Shown here: piece after piece, positions 23,711-30,387 of the stretch
Numbering within the stretch: position 1 is the stretch's first letter
Layout of the letters: the number at the start of each line of letters is the position of its first letter
Source: a virus
DNA length: 30,654 nt
IMG/VR virus record: IMGVR_UViG_3300024344_000079
Location: 1 to 30,654 of that record
Strand: one strand, 5' to 3'
The notes under the pieces: generated by a model
Databases searched by the model: none
What the model was told of the DNA's origin: nothing
The model's input: only the letters and a program-made list of their open reading frames with translations
Made by a program: the position numbers and the translations under genes

Positions 23711-25413
23711 AGAACAATATCTCCTTCACCGTCATCACCGTCAGGGTTGTCACCTAGACTCTGGACTTCCTGTAACCGCCCGGTATCCTTGTTAAAGAAC
23801 AGGTGACAAGCCACGCCTGTCTCTCCGCTGTAACGGTTCTTCAATACACGGATCGTAGTAGTGTTAGAGATGTTCTCGTCATCAGATTGTTGGTCCCTTT
23901 CCATAGCTACCACTGCATCTGACAGTTGCGCTATGCTCTGGCTACCCCTGAGATGAGCCAAGCTTACCTCCTTACCTTGCTCATGTCCAGTGTCTCCACT
24001 GGTGCGTCGGAGATGAGACACAAGCAACAGAGCTACGTTACATTCCTCTGTGATGCTGCGAAGCTTAGTCATAAGGTTGTCGATGTTCCTTCGTTCATCC
24101 TCTCCTTCTAACCCAGATACTAGGATAGATAGATGGTCAAGGAATATCCACTTACAATCCAGTGCTTTGATCATGTACCTGATGCGACTAAGGATTTCAT
24201 CTGTACGCATAGAACCAAAGTGATCGAAGGCATAGAACCTGCGCGTACCTACAGTAGCATCTTGCCACGCTACTAGGTCTTCGCGAGAGAACTCATCCCT
24301 GATCTCCCTGATGTACAGTCTAGCGTTAGCTTCGACTGACATGAGATGGAAGATAGTATTACGCACGTTCTCTTCCAAGGAGATAACACCTATGTTCTCT
24401 GTCGTATTGTTCAAGACGTAGTGCATCATCTCTCGCATGACACTGGACTTACCCGTGCCTGTACCTGCAGTGAATGTTACTAGCTCACCTGTACGCATTC
24501 CGTATAGCTTATCGTTAAGCCCAGCAAAGGGATAGAGGCAGGTCTTGTAGTGTCCTTCCTCGTATAGAGCCTCGCCCATATCAGCAAGGTTAAGGATACC
24601 TGCTGGTGTGTACTGCTTTGCATTCCACCAAGCGATAGAGAAGTCTTCACGCTTGCCCTTCATAAGATACTCGTTAGCATCCTTGAAGGTAGACAGGTTG
24701 ACGATCTTACACTTGTTAGGTTCAAACAGAGATGCTACCTTCTGCGCTGCCTTCTTACCTGCATCGTCGGAATCAAAGCACAAGACAATGTTATCAAAGG
24801 TATTGAGGTACTCAAGGTTAGCCTTGCAGTTCTTGTATGCTGATTGAGCGCCAGAGTTAACGGAAACGACAGGCCATTTAGAACCTAGCATTTCGTAAGC
24901 AGACATAGCATCTAGCTCTCCTTCGCAGACGGTGATGTACTTACCACCGCCAGAGAACAAGGTCTGTCCAAAGAGAACAGCTTTGTTAAGGGTTCCCTCT
25001 GGTTGAGAGAACATAACCTTGGTATCACATACTCTTACCTTGGTAGATATGTGGTTGTTATTCTTATCGTAGTAAGGGTAATGATGTTTGATAATCTTAT
25101 TAGAGTTATCTAATTCTACTGTAACATTGTACTTCTTACAGGTATTGTGTGCTATCTTTCTATCAGCTATCGCTGAAGATATAGAGTTATTTAAATTAGT
25201 CATAGGCTTCACCGTATTCGTTGTTTGTTGAAGCTGCATTGCTTTAAAGTCTCCTTCGGTTATGCTGCTTGTGTTACGATGGTAGGTAGCACAAGAGAAG
25301 CACCAAGAATGTCCATCAGAATAGAGAGTGTATGCATCGCTTGATGAACAGTCAGGACACGGCCCTTGCTTGACTGCCTTGGTTAGGTCTTGGTCTTCAT
25401 GTTGGCTGTACAT
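23707..25413 (-). CDS. Bifunctional primase-helicase, T7 gp4-like
   Basis: A 568-residue replisome protein. An N-terminal zinc-binding domain has C19, C22, C38 and C41 (CPDCSSS and WCFSCATY), which reads the template for primer start. The Toprim primase core is at residues 158-225, with E164 (TVCEGELDAM) and D214-x-D216 (LCFDSDDAG). The DnaB/gp4 helicase domain begins near residue 285, with Walker A GTGTGKSS at 317-324, Walker B in WIFLDHLSIL and the later LLLVSHLRRTSG and LRGSQSIAQLSDAVVAMERD. The length matches T7 gp4 (566). It forms a ring on the lagging strand with the polymerase. An ATGA overlap links it to the HNH gene. Its ATG directly abuts the stop of the upstream gene. Confidence 0.95.
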   Translation of the reverse strand: MYSQHEDQDLTKAVKQGPCPDCSSSDAYTLYSDGHSWCFSCATYHRNTSSITEGDFKAMQLQQTTNTVKPMTNLNNSISSAIADRKIAHNTCKKYNVTVELDNSNKIIKHHYPYYDKNNNHISTKVRVCDTKVMFSQPEGTLNKAVLFGQTLFSGGGKYITVCEGELDAMSAYEMLGSKWPVVSVNSGAQSAYKNCKANLEYLNTFDNIVLCFDSDDAGKKAAQKVASLFEPNKCKIVNLSTFKDANEYLMKGKREDFSIAWWNAKQYTPAGILNLADMGEALYEEGHYKTCLYPFAGLNDKLYGMRTGELVTFTAGTGTGKSSVMREMMHYVLNNTTENIGVISLEENVRNTIFHLMSVEANARLYIREIRDEFSREDLVAWQDATVGTRRFYAFDHFGSMRTDEILSRIRYMIKALDCKWIFLDHLSILVSGLEGEDERRNIDNLMTKLRSITEECNVALLLVSHLRRTSGDTGHEQGKEVSLAHLRGSQSIAQLSDAVVAMERDQQSDDENISNTTTIRVLKNRYSGETGVACHLFFNKDTGRLQEVQSLGDNPDGDDGEGDIVL

Positions 25414-25644
25414 CTAGTACCTCGTTGGTATTGTAGTCTTATCCTTCTTTGTATCTAATGTATCACATATGCTCTTCAATCTCCAGTATTCTCTTAACAT
25501 AGTTTGAAGATCAGAAACAAACATATCTCCAGTATTATCTTCCATTGATGTATAGGCATCTCCTACACTATCGGCATAGTCTTGTACGATTTCCTCTAGT
25601 GTACGTTCCTTACCTTTCCATCTATATTTAGGTATAGTAATCAT
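25414..25644 (-). CDS. Small hypothetical protein preceding primase-helicase
   Basis: A 76-residue soluble protein, helical after a short beta start (ITIPKYRWKGKERTLEEIVQ), with an acidic centre and a Lys/Thr-rich end. No cysteine or catalytic motif is present. The GGAG site lies 11 bases before the ATG, and its TAG stop directly abuts the primase-helicase ATG, so the two should be translated together. A replication-accessory role is possible but not shown. Confidence 0.55.
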   Translation of the reverse strand: MITIPKYRWKGKERTLEEIVQDYADSVGDAYTSMEDNTGDMFVSDLQTMLREYWRLKSICDTLDTKKDKTTIPTRY

Positions 25645-25648
25645 GTTA

Positions 25649-25837
25649 CTACTCTCCAGTATTTATGGGGTTAGTTGTCTTCATCTTAATGGCATCGTCA
25701 TTAGCAAACAAAGTAAAGGATGCCTGTTCTCCACTCTCAGTATCAACTGTGATGGTAGTGTAGTGGGTTTCTGTTTCAGGCAAGTAGTCATTCTTTACTT
25801 CGACGTTAGTTACTCTATGAATGTTTGTGGTAATCAT
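25649..25837 (-). CDS. Small hypothetical beta-rich protein
   Basis: A 62-residue protein with alternating Thr/Val strands (VTNVEVKNDY, THYTTITVDTESGE, ASFTLFAN) suggesting a small beta barrel or sheet. There are no cysteines or membrane segments. AAAGGA lies eight bases before the ATG, a good ribosome site. It is located in a run of small early genes upstream of the primase-helicase, four bases from its neighbour. The function is not recognised. Confidence 0.5.
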   Translation of the reverse strand: MITTNIHRVTNVEVKNDYLPETETHYTTITVDTESGEQASFTLFANDDAIKMKTTNPINTGE

Positions 25838-25841
25838 AATA

Positions 25842-26060
25842 TTAATCCTTTACTATGCTATATTGAAGGGTTCGTTTAGGTGCAACATTAACAAGTAACT
25901 TGTCTTTACTTTTAAAGTTATTCTTATATCGTAGATGATTCATAAGATTACTAAGAGAACTTAATGAATCTCTCATCTCTTGTTTAGTACCTTGATCAAA
26001 AATAAAACCAACAGACCAACTCTTAGCTGTTCTATCTGAACCTCTAATTATCTTGTACAT
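25842..26060 (-). CDS. Small hypothetical basic protein
   Basis: A 72-residue protein with a beta start (MYKIIRGSDRTAKSWSVGFI), a central helix (EMRDSLSSLSNLMNHLRYKN) and a Lys-rich end. GGAG lies nine bases before the ATG. It overlaps the upstream gene by 17 bases. There is no known family. Small basic early phage proteins often bind nucleic acid or host enzymes, but here that is only a possibility. Confidence 0.5.
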   Translation of the reverse strand: MYKIIRGSDRTAKSWSVGFIFDQGTKQEMRDSLSSLSNLMNHLRYKNNFKSKDKLLVNVAPKRTLQYSIVKD

Positions 26061-26208
26061 CTTTTGATTCTCCTATGTAATCGTACATGATTTTATTTGT
26101 AGGTTTTCCTTTCTTTCTTGTATACTTTTTCTTGGACACAACTACCTTGTGACCTAGAGCATGTCGCCATCTCCAGTTAGGGTCACGCTTCTTAATTACT
26201 TTGCTCAT
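26044..26208 (-). CDS. Small very basic hypothetical protein, 54 aa
   Basis: From ATG 26208 the product is MSKVIKKRDPNWRWRHALGH, then KVVVSKKKYTRKKGKPTNK and an acidic tail. The charge is strongly positive in the first two thirds, suggesting nucleic-acid contact. The frame extends upstream to 26262, but those codons overlap the preceding gene and read as its shadow. The ribosome site is weak (GGATAG). The start is therefore likely but not certain. The function is unknown. Confidence 0.5.
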   Translation of the reverse strand: MSKVIKKRDPNWRWRHALGHKVVVSKKKYTRKKGKPTNKIMYDYIGESKDVQDN

Positions 26209-26377
26209 CTTGACTATCCAATAGCTCATTAACAAATGCCATGTCACCAGACATGATCTCATCTGTCTCTTCCGCTGCTAATTTCTTAGCTTCCTTCCTG
26301 TTATAACCCTCTTGCATATAGGTTGTCAACAGTTCTCTGAAAATAATTTTCCTGTCTTTTTCCCATAGGTTTTTCAT
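26192..26377 (-). CDS. Small hypothetical helical protein
   Basis: A 61-residue mostly helical, charged protein (KNLWEKDRKIIFRELLTTYM, then NRKEAKKLAAEETDEIM) without cysteine or membrane segment. Its ATG shares one base with the stop of the upstream gene (TAATG), a common coupling in this genome. The ribosome site is weak, fitting coupled translation. No family is recognised. Confidence 0.5.
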   Translation of the reverse strand: MKNLWEKDRKIIFRELLTTYMQEGYNRKEAKKLAAEETDEIMSGDMAFVNELLDSQDEQSN

Positions 26378-26532
26378 TACTCTACCACCTTTTCCCTATG
26401 TATATTCCATAAAGACAGAGACAAAGAATCATCTATAGCATCTGTCTTTTTAATCTCAAAGCTTTGTACACCATCTTCATTGGTATAGATAGCTAGGTAC
26501 AAACCGTTCAAAGATATTTCATTGTATATCAT
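26377..26532 (-). CDS. Small hypothetical protein coupled to ThyX
   Basis: A 51-residue protein starting MIYNEISLNGLYLAIYTNED, with an acidic centre. The ATG at 26532 overlaps the ThyX stop as ATGA, and AAAGGAAC lies just upstream, so this start is preferred over 26565. A beta-hairpin followed by charged residues is suggested. No motif is recognised, and position gives only early expression with ThyX. Confidence 0.5.
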   Translation of the reverse strand: MIYNEISLNGLYLAIYTNEDGVQSFEIKKTDAIDDSLSLSLWNIHREKVVE

Positions 26533-27209
26533 TGTTCCTTTTCCTTGTTGGTTAAAGCAGCCCAAGAGGTAGGATACAATACATTAATTATCTTATCCCA
26601 AAGGGAAGCTAAGTATTGTATCTCCTTCTGTGCGTGAGGATCACTCCTCAAATTATAAGCTCTGGCGAAAGCATATAGAGAACCAGTAACATAGTAGCTG
26701 GTGTACATGCTTTGAGGCAGAACCATCCTTGCTTGCTCTGGACACACACCTAATCTTAACAGGTGATTGTATGTCCACTCGCAATTCTTTATTGCCTTCT
26801 TGTATTCATTTATAAATGCACCTCTGTTTATGTTCACTGTCTCCTCGCTACTGCCTTGCTTGGCATTCGATGCTCTTCGACGCCATTCCTTTGGCTCATA
26901 AAATTCTGGTGGACTGTCAACATATCTACGAGATACCTCATTGTAAGAGAACCCTACCATATGTTTGAACCTTTGTCTAGCTACAAATAAAGGAACATCT
27001 TCTCGTAGAGTTATAGTACAGTGAGTGAAAGGTGTGAAGTGATTATGTTTTGCTAGGTAGTTAATTAATTTTGTATCTGTTTCTTTTAATTCTTTAAGAC
27101 CTGTCGCAGGTATGTCCTTCTCCCAGCTAGATTCCTTGTCGAAGGATACCCTAGCTGAATTAACTACAGTCAAGTCACTACCAGAATTACCTATTAACTT
27201 TGCTTCCAT
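26529..27209 (-). CDS. thyX: Flavin-dependent thymidylate synthase ThyX, phage-type variant
   Basis: A 226-residue enzyme making dTMP from dUMP with methylenetetrahydrofolate, FAD and NADPH. HNHFTPFTHCTITL (residues 55-68) and the long C-terminal helix (AYNLRSDPHAQKEIQYLASL) fit ThyX. The signature region is ARQRFKHMVGFSYNEVSRRY (77-96). The usual RHR-x7-S motif is replaced by KHM (82-84) and is one residue longer, while NE-x-S-x-RY is kept. I recall a KHQ/KHM form in other phage ThyX proteins, often with the following PPEFY and WR motifs also seen here. An AAGG site precedes the ATG. With the B12 reductase it completes a dNTP supply set. Confidence 0.9.
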   Translation of the reverse strand: MEAKLIGNSGSDLTVVNSARVSFDKESSWEKDIPATGLKELKETDTKLINYLAKHNHFTPFTHCTITLREDVPLFVARQRFKHMVGFSYNEVSRRYVDSPPEFYEPKEWRRRASNAKQGSSEETVNINRGAFINEYKKAIKNCEWTYNHLLRLGVCPEQARMVLPQSMYTSYYVTGSLYAFARAYNLRSDPHAQKEIQYLASLWDKIINVLYPTSWAALTNKEKEQ

Positions 27210-27225
27210 GTCCTTACCTTTCTTA

Positions 27226-27297
27226 CTACATTAATAAGAAACAAACAATCATAACAACACCTAGAAGACATACTATAATCTCAGTCTTGGTTATCAT
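27226..27297 (-). CDS. 23-aa membrane microprotein
   Basis: ATG at 27297 opens a 24-codon frame ending in TAG 27226-27228. The product is a six-residue polar start (MITKTE) followed by one hydrophobic helix (IIVCLLGVVMIVCFLLM). AGGAG lies eight bases before the ATG, one of the best ribosome sites in the region, which is the main reason to believe it. It stands between the tRNA and thyX. Its role is unknown. A host-membrane effector or a remnant are both possible. Confidence 0.5.
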   Translation of the reverse strand: MITKTEIIVCLLGVVMIVCFLLM

Positions 27298-27320
27298 AAT
27301 ACATTCTCCTTTAGCTATAG

Positions 27321-27397
27321 TGGCGCACCCGGCAGGACTCGAACCTGCAACCTATAGATTAGAAGTCTATTGCTCTGTCCAGTTGAGCTACGGGAGC
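27321..27397 (-). tRNA. tRNA-Arg, anticodon UCU
   Basis: A complete cloverleaf of 77 bases can be drawn on the - strand. The acceptor strands are GCTCCCG and CGGGTGC. The D stem is GCTC/GAGC and the anticodon stem ATAGA/TCTAT around CTTCTAA (anticodon TCT). The variable region is AGGTT, the T stem GCAGG/CCTGC around TTCGAGT, and G73 and an encoded CCA follow. The third acceptor pair is T-T, the only mismatch. It reads AGA (and AGG by wobble), the main arginine codons of this phage. It sits inside the early operon and must be processed from a longer transcript. It is also a possible integration target, but no integrase is present. Confidence 0.95.
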
Positions 27398-27417
27398 TAG
27401 TCATCTTCCCTGTAACC

Positions 27418-27732
27418 TTATGATTTGTTTAGTAGTTTTTGTACTATCTGTTCCAGTTCCTGTTCTCTTTTAGATATCTTATCTTCCAAATACATTACTT
27501 CATTTCTTAATTGTTTTACTTTCTTGTACTCATTATATAGTTGTGTGTTAAGAAATTTTATTTCATTCTTAGCTAACTTTATTTGATTCTCTTGATCAGT
27601 TACTTTATCTGCATCCAATATATTTTGTAGTGCTACCCTTAATTTAATAGCATCAATGTATGGTGCTTCAGCGGGTGATATATCCTTATCTATAAATTCT
27701 TCTAGGTCATCTCTTAACATATCAGAAGTCAT
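27418..27732 (-). CDS. Coiled-coil hypothetical protein
   Basis: About 104 residues from ATG 27732, overlapping the previous gene by 11 bases. ATG 27720 is an alternative, and 27762 seems too far inside the neighbour. The N-terminal part is acidic (LRDDLEEFIDKDISPAEAPY). Residues about 45-100 form a long Lys/Glu/Gln heptad coil (ENQIKLAKNEIKFLNTQLYN, then EYKKVKQLRNEVMYLEDKIS). No catalytic motif is seen. It lies just upstream of the tRNA. It may oligomerise or bind a host protein. The function is unknown. Confidence 0.55.
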   Translation of the reverse strand: MTSDMLRDDLEEFIDKDISPAEAPYIDAIKLRVALQNILDADKVTDQENQIKLAKNEIKFLNTQLYNEYKKVKQLRNEVMYLEDKISKREQELEQIVQKLLNKS

Positions 27733-28081
27733 CCCCGAAACCAGAGTCAGGGTATACATCATCCATAGTTTCTATAACAGAATTACATTTCTTATTACTC
27801 TTTGACCTCTCTTCTATTAATTGTTGTAGTTCCGCAGCAAAGAAATCAAACTCATACATAAGTTGTTCCGCATTAAAGAGCATAACTTCTTCAGAGTAAG
27901 TTGAGTTGTCTCTGCTATTAGATTTACCTATATACTCTCCGATAAGATCACTTAAAAGTACCCAACATAATCGTTTGTTTCCGTACTCCGCATCAAGATA
28001 AAAGGATACATATAAACCTTCGTCATGTGTTTCTAGTTGTACTCCTACATCATCTAAAACAAATTTACTTTTGATCATCAT
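27722..28081 (-). CDS. Hypothetical protein, 119 aa
   Basis: A soluble acidic protein. The first 45 residues look beta-rich (KFVLDDVGVQLETHDEGLYV, SFYLDAEYGNKRLCW). The rest is helical (AEQLMYEFDFFAAELQQLIE) with a basic patch and an Asp-rich end. An AGAGGAAC site lies before two consecutive ATG codons, so the start is uncertain by one residue. I do not recognise the family. Confidence 0.55.
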   Translation of the reverse strand: MMIKSKFVLDDVGVQLETHDEGLYVSFYLDAEYGNKRLCWVLLSDLIGEYIGKSNSRDNSTYSEEVMLFNAEQLMYEFDFFAAELQQLIEERSKSNKKCNSVIETMDDVYPDSGFGDDF

Positions 28082-28106
28082 CTGTTATGTTCCTCTCATT
28101 AGATTG

Positions 28107-28358
28107 TTAAGTTATCGTCATCAAATATTTTACTATGCCATTAGCAAGCAACGCACAAGACACAGAATTAATAACAATCAATGCCCTGTCATTCCAAATT
28201 ATAGCTACGATCAGCCAACCAAACAACCCTAGTGAATGAACAAATAGATTAAAAGGATAAAGATTATTTGATGTTAGTATCATACCTAAGATAAGAATGA
28301 TAGTAGATATCCATTTGATGTACCAATCTTTAGTGTGAGTAGGTGTAATCTTTTTCAT
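28107..28358 (-). CDS. Small membrane protein with about three helices (DUF6552-like?)
   Basis: An 83-residue protein with hydrophobic segments at roughly 16-30 (WISTIILILGMIL), 35-55 (FNLFVHSLGLFGWLIVAIIW) and 58-78 (ALIVINSVSCALLANGIVK). The opening motif KDWYIKWISTIIL and the following WNDRALIVINS recall a small membrane protein family of marine myophages (possibly DUF6552), an assignment from memory only. It would sit in the host inner membrane. It is the first gene after the strong terminator at 28.4 kb. A TATAAT string lies just before its ATG, but no -35 was found. Confidence 0.6.
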   Translation of the reverse strand: MKKITPTHTKDWYIKWISTIILILGMILTSNNLYPFNLFVHSLGLFGWLIVAIIWNDRALIVINSVSCALLANGIVKYLMTIT

Positions 28359-28373
28359 ATATTATTATACCTT

Positions 28374-28421
28374 ATTAAAAGAAATGAGGTGGACTTAGTA
28401 TATAAAAACTAAATCCACCTC
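28374..28421 (-). terminator. Strong intrinsic terminator
   Basis: GAGGTGGA (28386-28393) and TCCACCTC (28414-28421) extend to a 14-bp stem with one G-U pair and an 8-base loop (28400-28407). On the - strand the stem is followed by ATTTCTTTTAAT. It lies after the 62-aa gene and before the membrane-protein gene, and should end or reduce transcription of the first early segment. Confidence 0.8.
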
Positions 28422-28434
28422 AACGCTAACAACT

Positions 28435-28623
28435 CTAGTGGACCATGTTTAACCGGGCAATAGTGTCAGGATATTGCTCAGTATCCCACTCCTCTACACC
28501 ATTAAGGAAGTCATTGATCTGACCAACTGGTATTGCCTCAATGAATGGTGCATGAGACACAGTAAGTAGATAAGACTTCATGTAGCCGGGAATGTCGGAA
28601 TGATTTCTATATTTGTAAACCAT
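28435..28623 (-). CDS. Small hypothetical protein, 62 aa
   Basis: A soluble protein beginning MVYKYRNHSDIPGYMKSYLL, followed by VSHAPFIEAIPVGQINDFLN and an acidic stretch. AAGGAAGGAC lies upstream of the ATG, a good ribosome site. It is the last gene before the terminator at 28.4 kb, immediately downstream of the DUF932 gene. No motif is recognised and no role can be assigned. Confidence 0.55.
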   Translation of the reverse strand: MVYKYRNHSDIPGYMKSYLLTVSHAPFIEAIPVGQINDFLNGVEEWDTEQYPDTIARLNMVH

Positions 28624-28650
28624 TATCTTAGTCCTTCCTTGTTTGTGTTG

Positions 28651-29574
28651 TTAAGCTGCCTCAAGGAAGTCAGCAAACACCTTACTACCAAGCCATTTAC
28701 TGACCTGTTCCTGACGCTTGAGTAGTGTACCATCATCTCCGGTACGAGTCAAGCTAAACCTTGTGTCCTCTCCACCGTGACTACCATAGTTGGTCATAGA
28801 AGATACAACAGAGAACACATTGCTGCCACGCTCCTGTACTTCATCAATGTACTGGGAAAACAAACGAAAAGCCAAACCATTTTTACGTTTAGGATCATCA
28901 GTCGTACCTGTTGTGAGCTTACGGAACAGGTCCATTACCCTCTTGCTGTCATAGATATGGGAATCAGCCCACTTCTGATACTGTTCAACAGTATTCTTGT
29001 GACGATCCAAGGACATTTCAAACGCCTCAATAAATCCATCGACAGCAAAGTTCCTTGTGTGTTTGCGTCGAGTAACATCATACACACCGTTGATCTGTCC
29101 ATTAGTACAGAAGAAATCTATGTCACCAGAATAAAACACTACACTGGATGAGCTATTAAAAGCATTCTTCATAATGAACCTTAGACCTACGTTAGTCTTA
29201 TGTCCAGTACTCGTTTCTACTTCTCCCTTGATAGAGGGAAGAATGTATTCAGCAAAGCAAGCTGCCCCCTTCTTGGTTATGTGATCCTTAATTACTACAT
29301 CATCCAAGACAACAGGATCAAAGTAGTTGATCATCTGTTCCTGTAGAGGCATGAGTATTTCCCAGTTCTCTACTACCCTATAGTTCTTACCTACTATACC
29401 AAGGCAGTGGTCTTGTTCAGAGTAACCATCTCCCCGTGTCAGCATCTTGTAGTTTTGAGGGACAAGACCAGTAGTGATACCTACTACATCCTGTTCAAAG
29501 ACAGGGAAGAAAATATCCCTGCCCTCTGTGGTTGATAGTCTCTCAACGCCGCCTGTTGTACTGGTAGTATACAT
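28651..29574 (-). CDS. DUF932 phage/plasmid protein
   Basis: About 307 residues from ATG 29574, chosen because GGAG lies six bases upstream. The ATG at 29586 would contain that site. The family features are DHCLGIVGKNYRVVENWEIL near the N-terminus, then GLRFIMKNAFNSSSSVVFYS, DIDFFCTNGQINGVYDVTRR and KHTRN. These match DUF932, common on phages and plasmids, with no agreed biochemical function. It is a large soluble early protein. Some family members are expressed at high level early in infection, which would fit its place near the right end. An anti-host or DNA-transaction role is open. Confidence 0.75.
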   Translation of the reverse strand: MYTTSTTGGVERLSTTEGRDIFFPVFEQDVVGITTGLVPQNYKMLTRGDGYSEQDHCLGIVGKNYRVVENWEILMPLQEQMINYFDPVVLDDVVIKDHITKKGAACFAEYILPSIKGEVETSTGHKTNVGLRFIMKNAFNSSSSVVFYSGDIDFFCTNGQINGVYDVTRRKHTRNFAVDGFIEAFEMSLDRHKNTVEQYQKWADSHIYDSKRVMDLFRKLTTGTTDDPKRKNGLAFRLFSQYIDEVQERGSNVFSVVSSMTNYGSHGGEDTRFSLTRTGDDGTLLKRQEQVSKWLGSKVFADFLEAA

Positions 29575-29595
29575 ATCTTTCTCCATTGTTAAGTG

Positions 29596-29805
29596 TTAGC
29601 TTTCGTCACCATCATCATCGTCATCACCATACAAATCAATGATCTGTTTCTTGGTGAAGCCTAAGTTAACCATATCTTTGATGAACTTATCTTCAGAGAT
29701 GGCACCGTAAGTATAGAGAACTTTTAACTTCTCTACCTTACGGTTCCAAAACTCCTGAACAGATATAATATCTGCTGTTGGTTTAGTCGTTGGGTTCTGG
29801 GTTAT
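29596..29805 (-). CDS. Acidic-tailed small protein without a normal start codon (ATA start or +1 frameshift)
   Basis: The frame codes for TADIISVQEFWNRKVEKLKV, LYTYGAISEDKFIKDMVNLG, FTKKQIIDLYG and an acidic DDDDDGDES tail. This looks like genuine protein. The open frame has no ATG, GTG or TTG ahead of this segment back to its upstream stop. Two explanations fit: an AUA start at 29805-29803, seven bases after AGGAG, or a +1 slip from the 50-aa gene at CCC-A (29794-29791), four codons before its stop. The coordinates given use the AUA option. The function is unknown. The C-terminal half resembles small phage helical proteins with 'GAIS...F...M..LG'. Confidence 0.55.
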   Translation of the reverse strand: MTQNPTTKPTADIISVQEFWNRKVEKLKVLYTYGAISEDKFIKDMVNLGFTKKQIIDLYGDDDDDGDES

Positions 29806-29935
29806 CGTACATCTCCTCGTATAGTTGTGTATACAGTTTATAAATCTTCTTAGATTTAGAATGGTTCCAATACCATTGCGGCATCCTTTCGTACTGCCAC
29901 TCTAAATCTCTACACCATTCCATATAGGTCATCAT
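29783..29935 (-). CDS. Small aromatic-rich protein, 50 aa (possible first part of a frameshifted gene)
   Basis: ATG at 29935, two bases after the stop of the DNA-binding protein gene, opens 51 codons. The product is MMTYMEWCRDLEWQYERMPQ, then WYWNHSKSKKIYKLYTQLYE and a short acidic end before TAA 29785-29783. It has many Trp and Tyr residues. The stop overlaps the next coding frame, which is shifted by +1. It may therefore be a free small protein or the N-terminal part of a fusion made by slippage. A second in-frame ATG follows directly. Confidence 0.6.
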   Translation of the reverse strand: MMTYMEWCRDLEWQYERMPQWYWNHSKSKKIYKLYTQLYEEMYDNPEPND

Positions 29936-29937
29936 TA

Positions 29938-30345
29938 CTACATCTCCAAGGTATTGTCAAGTACGCGAAGACACTGCAAAGCATTTCGTCGCATCGTTTG
30001 TTTCAAGTTAAGACCAGACTTACCGCTGTCTTGATCTCGACGGGCCTGTAGTTTTAGAGCAAACCCAAAGTCTCCCCAATGTCCTAGTCGAACATTCCTT
30101 CCTAGCAATTTGTTGACTTCATCAGTTCGATAGTCAGCGTAACCTCCACCGATAGGCGAGACTGTCTCATAGTTATATTTCTTGGTGTTATCCCGCCACT
30201 CTTTCACATCCTCCTCCGCGAAGAAGATATTTGAGTTGTGCTTGATAGCCTTGAGAAGTCCCTTGTGCTTGGCAGTATACACTGCGTTGCGGGTAAGGCC
30301 CGTTGCTACGGATACTTCGGCAGTCGTCAGGTTGTAGTTCTTCAT
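29938..30345 (-). CDS. Excisionase-like helix-turn-helix DNA-binding protein
   Basis: A 135-residue protein. Residues 5-55 (LTTAEVSVATGLTRNAVYTA, KHKGLLKAIKHN, FAEEDVKEWRDN) form a MerR/Xis-type HTH_17 domain. The C-terminal part is basic, ends in a helix and has a GHWGDFGFALKLQARRDQDS segment of unknown role. It likely binds DNA as a regulator. A 16-bp palindrome plus a third half-site lies 43-71 bases upstream of its ATG and would suit autoregulation, which is inference. No integrase is seen, so a true excisionase is unlikely. Confidence 0.7.
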   Translation of the reverse strand: MKNYNLTTAEVSVATGLTRNAVYTAKHKGLLKAIKHNSNIFFAEEDVKEWRDNTKKYNYETVSPIGGGYADYRTDEVNKLLGRNVRLGHWGDFGFALKLQARRDQDSGKSGLNLKQTMRRNALQCLRVLDNTLEM

Positions 30346-30387
30346 AATGTATTCCTTATCTAAGGTTGGGGTTAAAATGTAATAGAT

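Noticed and set aside
27321-27397. tRNA gene as an active phage attachment site
   Set aside because: The tRNA is complete and internal to an operon, and no integrase or direct repeat was found in the window.
28360-28380. TATAAT string just upstream of the ATG of the 83-aa membrane protein
   Set aside because: No -35 element lies 16-18 bases upstream, and a start there would leave almost no leader. It is probably chance in an AT-rich stretch.
29938-30345. True lambda-type excisionase
   Set aside because: The HTH fits, but the protein is longer than Xis, no integrase is present, and the setting is an early regulatory region.
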